Positions 36,428 to 47,428 are shown, counted from the stretch's first letter. The stretch: DNA of 64,000 nt from Kitagawia praeruptora (GCA_037693485.1 CM075346.1:104204501-104268500); one strand, 5' to 3'. The notes: generated by a model not told the origin, from the letters alone. Translations and numbers: made by a program.

Positions 36428-38015
36428 ATGCTAACACGTTCTAAAGCATTAAAAGCCAAACAAGTACTTGAACAAGCAAATATTCACAAGATGGACGGAG
36501 AAGGCGAAGTAGTTGCACCTGCAGCAGCAACGGCTTTAATGGACTACTCGCAACCGAAGATTGATGACATCCAGTCAAGCATCATTCGGCCAGCAATTAC
36601 GGCTCCTACATTTGAAATTAGATCCAGTACTATTCAGATGGTGCAGAATCAAGTACAGTACGGAGGAACTGCAACGGAAGATCCTAACTTACACATCAGG
36701 AACTTCATAGAAATATGCGACACATTCAGATTCAACAATGTGTCAGATGATGCTGTGAAGTTGAGACTCTTCCCGTTTTCATTAAGAGACAAAGCCAAGG
36801 GTACCACCAGGATCTATCACCACTTGGGCTGATCTAGCTCAAAAGTTTCTTAGCAAATTCTTCCCCATGGCTAAGACTGCAGCTATAAGGAATGTTATCA
36901 CTCAATTTTCTCAGCAGTCTGGTGAAACTTTATGTGAAGCTTGGGAGAGATACAAAGAAATGCTTCGACAATGTCCACATCACGGCATGCCAAACTGGAT
37001 GATCATAAATTGTTTCTATAATGGGCTAGGAATGCAATCAAGGCCAATGGTAGATGCAGCTTCAGGTGGAGCACTATGGGCTAAAAGTTACGAGGAGGCC
37101 AACGATCTTATCGAGATGATGGCAGCTAATGAATATCAAAACCCAACTCAGAGAATGCCACAACAGAAGGTAGCAGGAATTCTTAATATCGACAAAGCCA
37201 CTTCCTTAGCAGCTCAGCTAGAGGCTTTGAAATTGAAAGTAGACTCTTTGACAGCACAAGGATTTCATCAAATTGCTAGTGTTTGTGAGTTGTGTGCAGG
37301 CGCACATGAATCAAATCAATGTGCCATCTCAAACGAGTCGGTTCAGTTCGTAAGCAATTTCCAGAGACAGCAACAGCCAGCTCCAAATTCCTACCATCCG
37401 AACAACCGAAATCATCCAAATTTCAGTTGGAGCAATAATCAAGGAGGAGCACAACAATCACATCAGCCCTACCAACAATCTAATCATCAGCCATTCGGAG
37501 CTAAGCAGTATAATCCATCTGGATTCCAGCAACAACAGGGGCAACATTTTCAACAACCTTATGCTCCTAGACAATTTCAGCCCCCAGGATTTCAACAACA
37601 ACAATCTTATGGAAATTCTGGACAATCTTCGAATGAAAAGACTGAATTAGAGGAGTTGAGGTTGGGCCAAAAAAGCCAAGCGGCTTCCATTAAAAATCTG
37701 GAAACTCAATTGAGTCAACTCGCTAGTTTCATGATGAGCCGACCACAAGGAACACTCCCCAGTGACACTGAACTTAATCCTGGAAAAAAGGATAATCACG
37801 AGCACATCAAAGCAATTACCCTCAGATCAGGGAGAATCACGGAGGATGCTGAGCTAAAAGATATAGAAAAAATTCTGCCAGACAAAGGAACAGAAAAAGC
37901 AGATTTGGGAGACACAAAGGACATGGGCAATATATCAGAATCAAAGGAGGAGATTAAAGAAAATATGCCAACTCCTAAACAAGCTGTCCTCGAGCAAAAA
38001 GAAGTAAAAGAGTAA
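36428..38015 (+). pseudogene. F1 gag, one frameshift, stop before pol
   Basis: The start at ATG 36428 gives MLTRSKALKAKQ, a usual Athila gag opening. The first frame runs to 36832 but loses the family pattern after KAK at about 36799. The gag resumes one frame over from 36804 (PPGSITTWADLAQKF) and continues to TAA at 38013-38015. A small deletion of some 16-17 nt at about 36800 explains the shift. Later come a CELCAGAH zinc knuckle (C-x2-C-x3-H-x4-C, about 37286-37324), a Q/N/P-rich stretch and a coiled-coil-like segment. In an intact element gag would form the virus-like particle and bind RNA. The stop at 38013 is in frame with pol: it may be a mutation or a readthrough site. Confidence 0.85.
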
Positions 38016-41000
38016 GTCTACCCACCTCCACCATTTCCTCGACGAGTGCAAAAACAGAAATTAGACAAGCAGTTTGGCAAATTTCTTGAAGTCTTTAAAA
38101 AGTTACATATCAACATTCCATTTGCTGAAGCTCTCGAACAAATGCCAAGCTATGCCAAATTCATGAAAGGCATTCTCTCGAGGAAATTAAAACTTGAAGA
38201 CTTAGAGACAGTTGCTTTGACGGAAGAATGTAGTGCGGTATTACAGCAAAAGTTGCTGCCTAAGCTGAAAGATCCAGGGAGTTTTACAATACCATGCACC
38301 ATTGGGAGATTATCTTTCGACAAATGTTTATGTGATCTGGGAGCAAGTATCAATCTTATGCCATACTCGGTTTTCTTGCAGCTCGGTCTTCCTGAACCAA
38401 AACCGACAAGTATGTCCCTTCAGTTGGCTGATCGATCTATCACCTATCCTAGGGGAGTTGTTGAAGATGTGTTGGTGAAAGTAGACAAACTCATCTTTCC
38501 TGCTGATTTTGTCATTCTTGATTTCGAAGAGGACAAGAAGATTCCTATCATTCTTGGTAGGCCATTTTTAGCAACAGGACAAACGTTGATTGATGTCCAA
38601 AAGGGGGAACTGACGATGAAGGTGCACGATCAAATTGTCACCTTCAATGTTTTCACAGCTATGAAATTCCTGACAGAAGAAGAACAGTGTCTGAAGATAG
38701 ACTTGATTGAGTCTACGGTGCAAGAAAAGTTAGGGCACACGCTCATGAATGATACTTTGGAAAAGGCCCTCAGTGGGGAGTATTCATTAGATGAAGATGA
38801 CATTGATGAACAATTGCAATATCTAGATGCTTTGCCGTGGCAAAGAAAATTTGAAAGACCAGTTGAATCGTTGGGACTGCCAGAATTAAAAGGACCACAT
38901 CAGCAATTAAAGCCGTCTATCGAAGAAGCTCCAACTCTAGAGCTCAAGCCACTACCGGATCACTTACGGTATGCTTCCCTTGGTGAAAAATCCACTTTAC
39001 CTGTGATTATATCTGCTAACCTTTCAGACTCCGAGGAAGACAAGCTCTTGAGAGTTCTTCGAGAATTCAAATCAGCCATTGGTTGGTCTGTTGCGGATCT
39101 AAAAGGAATCAGTCCCGCATATTGTCAACATAAAATTCCATTGGAGGAAGGGAGTAAACCAACAGTAGAACACCAAAGGCGGTTAAATCCTATCATGAAA
39201 GAAGTGGTAAAGAAAGAAATTCTCAAGTGGCTAGATGCTGGTATCATCTATCCCATTTCAGACAGTTCATGGGTAAGTCCAGTGCAATGTGTGCCTAAGA
39301 AAGGAGGCATGACAGTAGTTGCCAATGAAAAGAACGAACTCATTCCGACTCGTACAGTTACAGGGTGGAGAATTTGCATGGACTACAGAAAGCTGAACAA
39401 AGCTACAAGGAAGGATCACTTTCCCCTTCCATTCATTGATCAAATGCTAGACAGGTTGGCTGGGCATGAATTCTATTGCTTGCTGGATGGTTATTCAGGA
39501 TATAATCAGATTGGTATTACTCCAGAAGATCAGGAGAAGACCACTTTCACATGTCCTTTTGGCACTTTTGCGTTCCGACGCGTTCCTTTCGGACTTTGTG
39601 GTGCACCTGCTACTTTTCAGAGGTGTATGATGGCAATTTTTTCGGATATGATTGGTATCAATGTGGAAGTATTCATGGATGATTTCTCAGTCTTTGGGAA
39701 ATCATTTGATGAATGCCTCAGAAATCTAGGCATGGTGCTGAAACGATGTGTTGAGACTAATCTAGTACTCAACTGGGAAAAATGTCACTTCATGGTAAAG
39801 GAAGGCATCATTCTTGGGCACAAGGTATCTGGTAAGGGGCTGGAAGTGGATAAGGCTAAGTTGGAGACGATTGGAAATCTCCCTCCACCAATTTCAGTTA
39901 AAGGAATTCGCAGTTTTCTTGGTCATGCGGGTTTTTATCGGCGATTCATCCAAGATTTTTCGAAAATATCTAAACCTTTGTGCAGTCTGTTAGAAAAGGA
40001 TATTCCTTTTAAATTTGGTGAAGATTGTTTGGAGGCATTCAAGCTCTTAAAGAAGAAATTGACAACTGCGCCCATTATCACTGCACCTGATTGGAGTGAA
40101 CCTTTTGAATTAATGTGTGATGCAAGTGACTATGCAGTGGGAGCTGTTCTTGGTCAACGAAAGAATAAGGTGTTTCACGTGATTTACTATGCTAGCAGAA
40201 CTCTCAATGATGCACAGCTGAATTACACTACTACAGAAAAGGAACTCTTAGCTATTGTATATAGCTTCGAGAAATTCAGATCGTATTTGCTCGGAACTAA
40301 GGTAGTGGTGTTTACAGATCATGCAGCCATTCGATACCTAATGTCGAAGAAAGATGCTAAGCCACGGTTGATTCGTTGGATTCTGTTGCTTCAAGAATTC
40401 GACTTGGAAATTAAGGATAGAAAGGGTACTGAGAACCAGGTGGCTGATCACTTGTCTCGGTTAGAGGAACACGGTAACTCAGCGGATAAAACTCTCATCA
40501 ACGAATTTTTTCCTGACGAGCAACTTTTTGGGGTACAAAATGAAGAGCCATGGTTTGCAGACATTGTGAACTATCTTGTAAGCAATGTCATCCCGTCGGA
40601 ATTTTCTTATGCTCAAAGAAAGAAGTTTCTTCATGATGTAAAATGGTACCGATGGGATGAACCCTTCTTATTCAGACAGGGAGCTGATCAGGTGATTCGG
40701 AGGTGCATTCCGTTTAGTGAGGTTGAAGGTATTTTGCATGACTACCATTCTACCACTTACGGAGGTCATTATGCTGGAGAGAAGACAGCCACTCGAGTAC
40801 TTCAGGCTGGGTTTTATTGGCCAACACTGTTTAAAGATGCGCATCAGTTTGTGTTGAGATGCGATAGATGTCAAAGAATTGGTAATATCTCTAGGAGGAA
40901 TGAGATGCCTCTGAATATGCTGTTGGAAGTGGAGATTTTCGATGTGTGGGGGATCGATTTCATGGGTCCTTTTGTTTCTTCATGCAATAATCAGTACATC

Positions 41001-41837
41001 TTGCTAGCGGTGGACTATGTTTCTAAATGGGTCGAGGTGAAGGCTTTACCGACCAATGACGCTAAAGTGGTGCTAAATTTTCTGAATAAGCAAGTTTTCA
41101 CATGTTTCGGAACTCCAAGGGTAATTGTCAGTGACGAAGGATCACACTTCTGCAACCGCAAGTTCACAGCATTGATGGCAAGGTACAACATAAATCATCG
41201 AATTGCTACGGCCTATCACCCTCAAACGAATGGCCAAGCAGAGGTTTCCAACAGAGAGATAAAACGAATCCTAGAGAAGGTCGTAAATCCTTCAAGGAAG
41301 GACTGGTCACTAAAACTTGATGAAGCTGTTTGGGCTTATAGAACAGCTTACAAAACACCTTTGGGCACGTCACCTTTTCAGCTAGTATATGGCAAGGCTT
41401 GTCATCTGCCTGCCGAACTAGAACACAAAGCTTATTGGGCGCTGAAGAAGTTGAACTTTGACTTAGCAGCAGCAGGTGAGAAAAGAATGCTTCAGATTAA
41501 TGAACTGGATGAGTTTCGGCTACAGGCTTATGAAAATCACAAGTTATACAAGGAAAAGGTAAAGAGATGGCATGACAGACGTTTGGTGCAAAAGTCTTTT
41601 GTACCAGGGCAGTTAGTTTTGCTTTTCAACTCTCGTCTCAGACTTTTTCCAGGGAAACTTAAGTCAAGGTGGTCAGGACCATTCACGGTTAAAACGGTGT
41701 TTCCACATGGTGCAGTGGAAATTTTTGATAAAACACCGGAAGCAGCTTTCAAAGTAAATGGACAGAGGTTGAAGCCATATTTTGGTGAACATGTGAATAG
41801 CAAAGCAGAAACCGCAGTTCTTGGTACTACCGATTAA
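38016..41837 (+). CDS. F1 pol: protease, RT, RNase H, integrase
   Basis: One uninterrupted frame continuing gag's second frame after its stop; the first methionine-independent stretch reads VYPPPPFPRR. Domains in order: aspartic protease with LCDLGAS at about 38330; reverse transcriptase with WRICMDYRKLNKAT, FGLCGAPATFQ and the catalytic FMDD near 39672; RNase H with LMCDASDYAVGAV near 40113; and integrase with an H-x-H...C-x2-C zinc domain (about 40740-40875) and D, D, E core residues (GIDFMG, VSDEGSHF, then a downstream E). It ends at the stop 41835-41837. All key residues I looked for are present, so pol looks functional if translated. It is made as a fusion with gag in this family. About 1270 residues, normal for Athila. 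Confidence 0.93.
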   Translation, partial: VYPPPPFPRRVQKQKLDKQFGKFLEVFKKLHINIPFAEALEQMPSYAKFMKGILSRKLKLEDLETVALTEECSAVLQQKLLPKLKDPGSFTIPCTIGRLSFDKCLCDLGASINLMPYSVFLQLGLPEPKPTSMSLQLADRSITYPRGVVEDVLVKVDKLIFPADFVILDFEEDKKIPIILGRPFLATGQTLIDVQKGELTMKVHDQIVTFNVFTAMKFLTEEEQCLKIDLIESTVQEKLGHTLMNDTLEKALSGEYSLDEDDIDEQLQYLDALPWQRKFERPVESLGLPELKGPHQQLKPSIEEAPTLELKPLPDHLRYASLGEKSTLPVIISANLSDSEEDKLLRVLREFKSAIGWSVADLKGISPAYCQHKIPLEEGSKPTVEHQRRLNPIMKEVVKKEILKWLDAGIIYPISDSSWVSPVQCVPKKGGMTVVANEKNELIPTRTVTGWRICMDYRKLNKATRKDHFPLPFIDQMLDRLAGHEFYCLLDGYSGYNQIGITPEDQEKTTFTCPFGTFAFRRVPFGLCGAPATFQRCMMAIFSDMIGINVEVFMDDFSVFGKSFDECLRNLGMVLKRCVETNLVLNWEKCHFMVKEGIILGHKVSGKGLEVDKAKLETIGNLPPPISVKGIRSFLGHAGFYRRFIQDFSKISKPLCSLLEKDIPFKFGEDCLEAFKLLKKKLTTAPIITAPDWSEPFELMCDASDYAVGAVLGQRKNKVFHVIYYASRTLNDAQLNYTTTEKELLAIVYSFEKFRSYLLGTKVVVFTDHAAIRYLMSKKDAKPRLIRWILLLQEFDLEIKDRKGTENQVADHLSRLEEHGNSADKTLINEFFPDEQLFGVQNEEPWFADIVNYLVSNVIPSEFSYAQRKKFLHDVKWYRWDEPFLFRQGADQVIRRCIPFSEVEGILHDYHSTTYGGHYAGEKTATRVLQAGFYWPTLFKDAHQFVLRCDRCQRIGNISRRNEMPLNMLLEVEIFDVWGIDFMGPFVSSCNNQYILLAVDYVSKWVEVKALPTNDAKVVLNFLNKQVFTCFGTPRVIVSDEGSHFCNRKFTALMARYNINHRIATAYHPQTNGQAEVSNREIKRILEKVVNPSRKDWSLKLDEAVWAYRTAYKTPLGTSPFQLVYGKACHLPAELEHKAYWALKKLNFDLAAAGEKRMLQINELDEFRLQAYENHKLYKEKVKRWHDRRLVQKSFVPGQLVLLFNSRLRLFPGKLKSRWSGPFTVKTVFPHGAVEIFDKTPEAAFKVNGQRLKPYFGEHVNSKAETAVLGTTD

Positions 41838-41872
41838 AGTGCGAAAGTGAAGTCAAGCTAGCGACAATAAAC

Positions 41873-41898
41873 AAGCGCTTCGTGGGAGGCAACCCATG
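41873..41898 (+). promoter_or_regulatory. Conserved post-ORF motif (F1)
   Basis: AAGCGCTTCGTGGGAGGCAA followed by CCCATG, starting 36 nt after the pol stop. Nearly the same 26 bp follow the ORF stops of F2 and F3. TGGG/CCCA within it can pair. Function unknown. Confidence 0.75.
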
Positions 41899-41948
41899 TG
41901 TTTCACTGTTTTCAGGTATGTTCTCTACTATCCCTTGTATTTACTTCC

Positions 41949-41987
41949 ATTCAATGCGGACATTGAATATTATAAGTTTGGGGGTGG
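41949..41987 (+). promoter_or_regulatory. Hairpin plus internal purine tract (F1)
   Basis: ATTCAATG-CGGA-CATTGAAT is a perfect 8-bp stem. Six bases later comes AAGTTTGGGGGTGG (41974-41987), matching the purine tract at 43622-43634 over 12 bases. It would be a candidate second plus-strand primer. Confidence 0.7.
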
Positions 41988-43441
41988 TTTGGGGGATAAG
42001 TAGTAGTTGCATATGCATTTATATAAAAAAAAAATCAAAAATTTTAAAAATCACAAAAATAATTCTAGCCTTGTGAAGATTATTCTATTGATGCACCCAT
42101 GCATGACAAGAATTTTGTGTTGTTGACGCTTTTGATTGAGAAGTGGTATGCTTTGTTCTTGTGCACACACATACACTAGTAAGCTGAAGCTAGTAGACTT
42201 ATTGAATGTTGTAAGTAATTAAAAGGACATGAATATGTGCAAGATGATTTGGTTTTCATGCTTTGAATACAAGTAAGTGCGTTAGAGAGATCTTTGTGCT
42301 TGGGATTGATTATGCTTTTTCCACCAAGTAAGCTTTTGAGCCTATATGCATATCTTTTGCATTTTATTCGTTTGCTTGAGTGTCCACATGTTGTTAGCAT
42401 TGCTAGCAGTTGTTTGAGGTCTTTCTTGAAACGCATGACATTATTTGATGATAACATGATAAAGGCATTTAGGATAACCACATATTTCCCATATTACCAC
42501 ACCATGTATACATGATCAATTAGATAACCCGTTGAGCTTAATCCTATTTTTTTTTCGGTGACACCACATTATTTGCCTAAACCTTTTTCTTGTATTGGCC
42601 TTACATTAATTTGAACCTAAATTGTCAAAGGCTAGTAGAGTGCTTGAGAGAGTAATAAGGTGTGCAAAGGGGGGTTTATTGATGGTCATTGTTTTGGGGG
42701 AATATTAGGTTGGGTTGTTCACTTGTTAGTCGAAATGTTGTACTAATAAAATGGATCATTGTATTTGTGTCTATTAAGCTCTCGAAAAAAAAAATTATAT
42801 ATATAAAAAAAAAGAGAAATATTATTTATATGAGAGCATACTTATGTTTGTGTGATCCTTCTTTGTTCGACTAATCAAGTTATTTATTGTAAAAGAATAA
42901 AGGAAATTTCAAGTTTGGGGGTGATAAATAGGGAGTTGAATGAATATTGTGTTAGGTACTAGCTTTTGACAATTATCTTTAACCTTCTTTGGCTTTACTT
43001 GACATACCTTGTCCCTAGCCCCGTTACAACCCAAATAAAGACCTTTTGATTATCGTCATTGATGTATGTTGTGTTAAAAGTTAGAGTGATACCAAATGTC
43101 AAGCATGCTTATGATGATGTTGGAATTGAGTGATACACTTACCCTAGTTCTTGAGTGAATATTCTTTTGTTAGTGAAAGGTGAGTTATTACTTGTTTTTG
43201 CATATGAGATCCCAAGTTTGACTCAAACATGTACTCTTGTGGGCTTAGCATGATTACCAACTTATTCTTACACTTGACATGGACTTTTGAGAACTTATGC
43301 ATGTTCATTGAGTAGACTAAGTGAATACTTGCACCTACGACACCAAGACATTGCATTATTTACTTTGATTCTAAGTTGATATGGCATGAGAGGATTTGAA
43401 TGTATGGTGTTGTATTGGTTTTAAATTTTTTACATGAGCTA

Positions 43442-43634
43442 GATGGATTTTGTGGGTACATTCGCTATAGGCCCTCACGAGACCTAACTCGTCCACTAGG
43501 GCTGCCTAGGGGTTGAAAGGGCTTATTGCATATGCCAAATGCAATCGTGATCACCTACGGAAGTGGTACTAGTTAGTTGTATATAGTTATATTGTTTATG
43601 CTTGAGGACAAGCATCAGTTTAAGTTTGGGGGTG
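43442..43634 (+). promoter_or_regulatory. Pre-LTR conserved block and polypurine tract (F1)
   Basis: It ends with AAGTTTGGGGGTG (43622-43634) directly before the 3' LTR, the usual place of the plus-strand primer. The ~180 bp before it, beginning GGATTTTGTGGGTACATTCG, are closely matched in F2 and F3. Confidence 0.8.
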
Positions 43635-44853
43635 TGATAAGTGGATTTTATATCCACTTATTATGCGCTAAATGGACCTAAATTGGTGGTTTATCCTTAA
43701 GTATGTTGTGTCTTTTAATTAGTTCTATGTTGTTTCAAGTCTTTGTAGTGCAGAACTCACAGCTTCAGGTATCCTGGCAATAAAAGGTTAAAAGACGGTG
43801 GATTTCTGGCTCAGATGGACTGGCTACGAGGAAAAGGAATTATCATAAAGATGTTCTGAGTGATATATTCTTAAAGCAGGAATCCCGGTTGGAATTGTTA
43901 TATTTTTTTCTAAGCAAAAGGAGTCCGGTTTTAGAGCCTCAAGAGACCGTAACTTGCATCTGGACGAGCAATGAAGAAATAAGAATTATCACAAAAATGT
44001 GGAAAGTGATATTTTCTTAAAGCTGGAACCCCGGTTGGAATTGATATAATTTCTGTTAAGCAAAAGGAATCCGGTTCCAGACGACCAGAGACCGCAGCTT
44101 AGACAATAAAGATTTATTTATATTATTAAATAATTTTATTAATTTAGAAAATTATATTTATAAATATCTAATAATATTAGATATTTATTTTTATAATTTC
44201 TGGATTAAAATAATTATTTATTAATTAAAGATTATAAGCTGTGCGGGTTAAAAAGCATTTCTACGGAGCTGCGTATTAAAATTCAACTACCGCGTGGAGA
44301 AGAATTGCAAGTTGCTGGAAGACGTGTGCAATTTTCCTGGAGAGTTGTTAGAATTAGGCTGAAGACTTTTCTACATCTGACTTTGTAAATTGCTTGTGGT
44401 GTGCTAAATTGTTCTATATATATGAGTGATTTTGCATAGGTTGAGAGCATCCGGAGAACTGAATTTTCAGTTGTGTACTCTCTCCACAATTTCTTAGCTT
44501 TCTTTTGTAATTTCAGTTTCATTTTATACATTTTAAATTTCTGCAAACAGTTTATTTTTATACAATTTAAATTTCTGTAATGTTATTATATTTTAAACAC
44601 TTTGAATTTCTGTAATTTAATTTTATTTTATACACTTAAAAATTTCTAAAAATATATTATAAGAATTAATTTAAGATTTTAAGGGGATTATCAGGAGGGC
44701 TCTTCTATTTTATTCGGTCTGTAAAGCAATTTGGGTACACAACCAGTCTTTTGTAATCAATCAGTCTTTACAATTCAACGCACCACAACTGCCAGTGAAC
44801 CATACGCGACTAAGCCAGAACTAGTCTCAGGACGCGCGCGTGCTCGCCACGCG
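43635..44853 (+). repeat. 3' LTR of F1, first part
   Basis: The first 1219 bp of the 3' LTR, ending in ACGCG (44849-44853), the target copy of F2. Confidence 0.92.
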
Positions 44854-46229
44854 TGATAAGTGGATTTATATCCACTTGGAGCATTCTAAATCGGCTTAAA
44901 TTGATTGTCTTGGGCTCAAGTTTCTTGTAGTTTTGATGTGTTTTGTTTAGTTATGCAGATTTACAAGGATGTTGATTATGGTGGATGTTTTTGTCGTTTT
45001 TGGAGATTTAATTTATTAAAATTCGGATTTATTGGGCTGCACGCGTGAGATTCACTGTTTGGGCCATATCTTGAGTTCTATAAGTCTGTTTTCAGCCCGT
45101 AAGCAGTCCACGCGAAGATAACGAGATTCTCTATCATTCTAAGGTGGTCCAGAAGCCCAATTACGTCTGGAACGGCTCTGGAAAACAGAAGAAAAGTCAG
45201 CTACGAATTTCCCTTAAAAAACAGAATCAGTTTAGGAAACGTATCTTGCAGAAATTCTATTATAATTCTGTTTTGGTATTTTCTTGCTGGGCAAGATGTC
45301 TAGAGCCTATATAAACACATCCAACCCTTGTAAATTAGAGTATTAGGAAGATCATTATCATTAGAATTATTACATATCAATTACTTAGTTTTATTTGTAT
45401 ATTTTCATACTTTGTTTTTATCATGGTTTCATCAGATCCCATGATGACGAGAGGTTCGATTATGAACTAATCATTGTCATGGGATTCTAACGGATTTATT
45501 TATGGAGCTTTAGTATCTTGATTGCTTTAAAGATCTGTGTGTGGTGTATATCTGATATCCTCGTATGGTTGTGCTTATTGAATTTAGATGCGTAGCTAAC
45601 ATCTAATTTGTTAATCTCTTGTGAAGCGAGAGTGGATCTTGAGATTTAGAACTTGCCATGCTAGCATAGGATAGGTTGATGTTAATCATCATGATTTGTG
45701 GCATGAATAGAGATATTATGCTACCCTATGTGATCTTAGTGGATAACTTGTGCTTCAACCTCTATGTTTTCAAATTCTATAGAGATATAGGGTCTAAACA
45801 TAATAGGTGCCTATTCATCTTCTATCTCTTTTGTGGATGTATGTGTAGATTGGTACTAGTATACCGAGAGGTAACTTTTACTCTTTTCGTGTTATCCGAT
45901 CAGATATCATAACCATTGCATATAGTGATTAAAGGCGTCAGATCTAAGCGAAGTATTTAATGAAGTTAGGATTCCATGGTTTTTCTTGCAGACGTAATTA
46001 GATTTTAATTCTTGTTAGTTAGTTAATTCTTAGTTTTGTTAATTTGTGTCTTAGTTAATTTAGTTTAATAAACCCAAAATTGTTATTGTCTTAGCAGTGC
46101 ATAATAACCATACATTGTTGCATAGGCATATTTACTGAATAGAACCATAACTTGATCTCTGTGGGAACGAACTTGACTTATATCTGTATTACTTGTGACC
46201 ACGTACGCTTGCGTGATTTAGTGCAAACA
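44854..46229 (+). repeat. 5' LTR of F2
   Basis: 1376 bp from TGATAAGTGGATTTATATCC to GTGCAAACA. Short stretches (around CTTGCCATGCTAGCATAGG) are shared with the F1 LTR; most of the rest is not. Confidence 0.93.
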
Positions 46230-46235
46230 AGTTTT

Positions 46236-46253
46236 TGGCGCCGCTGCCGGGGA
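46236..46253 (+). promoter_or_regulatory. Primer-binding site, tRNA-Asp (F2)
   Basis: TGGCGCCGCTGCCGGGGA, identical to the F1 site and at the same distance from the LTR. Confidence 0.85.
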
Positions 46254-46380
46254 TCATTGGTGTTTTATTTTTGGTTTATGTGCTTGTCAATAGTGGTCGT
46301 TAGAGTTCACTGACTCAGATTGTTTTTTTTCTCATCTATTCTTGTAGTTCGTTGGTGTTTCAGGTACTTGTCAGAGAAAG

Positions 46381-47412
46381 ATGGATTTTTACTATGGAGT
46401 TCAGCAGGTGGCTAGTGTTTGCGAGCTATGTGCGGGCGCACATGAGACGTATCAGTGCTGGAGCAACCAAGGTGGTATTCAACAGCCTCAACAATGTGAG
46501 CGGTGTTTTGGCGTTCATGATCCCTCACAATATTGTTACTACGGAGGAGTTGATCCATATGTCAGTTATGAAGAACAACCATATTTTCAATACTATCCTC
46601 AACAGTACCAGCAAGATGTTCCAGATATGTCATATTACTATGGAAGTGAAGAGTTTCAACATCAGCAACCTACTCCTACTTTTCAGTCAGATGATGATTT
46701 GAAGGAGATTAGGAAGGAGATTAGGATGCTTGCAGAGAATAATGAGAAGCTTGTCAAATCTATGGGGACATTAGCTGCTCAAGTTTTGAGAGTCTTGGAA
46801 CAAGAGAATCAACAATTCATACCAGAAGCAATTCCAGAAAATAACGATGACTTGGAGCAAGGTACTGCATGCTTAATTGAAGAAGACAAATTCCAAGAGG
46901 AGGAGAATGTTCATAAGCCATGTGAGGAATTTGATCAAGCTAGTGAGGTGGATGATTTGGAAAGGGCACTATTTGAGACAGACACTGATGAGCTACGCAA
47001 ATTTCAAGAATTGTTTTGTGCGAACCTAGAAGACACTGTTGGGCTACAGAAATTTCAAGAATTGGTATGTGCGAACCAAGAGGCTGATGAACATGAGAAA
47101 GATGCAGGTCTTCTACTTGTCTCAGAGTTTAAAGATGGAGGTAGCGCATTAGAGCCAATGGAGGAAGTTCTCGTTGAGGAACCAAAGGCTTCATCAATTT
47201 ACATTTACCCTCCTCCATTATATTCAAGTGAAGCCCGCGAAGGTGTGTTGTTCTACAAATTGTCAGATTTTGGGTCAACAGATGAAGGCATTGTAATAGG
47301 ACAGAGTTGTTATACGAATAGGCCAAGAAAGGAAAAGGAGCAAAAAGTGTGCCGCCGAGATGATGATGAAGTATTGCGAAGAGAGGACCAGGCGAACTAT
47401 TATCATCCTTAA
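46381..47412 (+). CDS. F2 gag-derived acidic protein, 343 aa
   Basis: Starts at ATG 46381. Residues 10-23 contain CELCAGAHETYQC, matching F1's gag zinc knuckle. A second similar motif, CERCFGVHDPSQYC, follows at about residue 39, so the knuckle is doubled. Next comes a Y/Q-rich stretch, a charged coiled-coil-like segment (about 107-145) at the place where gag has one, and a long acidic region with an internal repeat (KFQELFCAN / KFQELVCAN, about 207 and 223). The capsid part of gag, the protease and the polymerase are absent. Such a protein could bind RNA and join particles of a helper; that is inference. Confidence 0.75.
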   Translation: MDFYYGVQQVASVCELCAGAHETYQCWSNQGGIQQPQQCERCFGVHDPSQYCYYGGVDPYVSYEEQPYFQYYPQQYQQDVPDMSYYYGSEEFQHQQPTPTFQSDDDLKEIRKEIRMLAENNEKLVKSMGTLAAQVLRVLEQENQQFIPEAIPENNDDLEQGTACLIEEDKFQEEENVHKPCEEFDQASEVDDLERALFETDTDELRKFQELFCANLEDTVGLQKFQELVCANQEADEHEKDAGLLLVSEFKDGGSALEPMEEVLVEEPKASSIYIYPPPLYSSEAREGVLFYKLSDFGSTDEGIVIGQSCYTNRPRKEKEQKVCRRDDDEVLRREDQANYYHP

Positions 47413-47428
47413 TGGAAACTTGGAAGTA

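Larger units (their letters stand above)
41838..43634 (+). other. F1 non-coding tail with conserved modules
   Basis: About 1.8 kb without a believable frame. It has the post-ORF motif (41873-41898), an AG|GTATGTT splice-like site (41916-41924), a hairpin (41949-41968), an internal purine-tract copy (41974-41987) and the ~190-bp block before the purine tract (43442-43634). Athila elements often carry an envelope-like gene here; none is seen. Confidence 0.8.

Noticed and set aside
41838..43634. Envelope-like gene after pol in F1
   Set aside because: Expected in some Athila elements, but no long frame with a signal peptide or membrane anchor is present.
45676..45912. 78-residue + frame in the F2 LTR (also 50954-51190)
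   Set aside because: LTR sequence, duplicated by nature; no recognisable protein.
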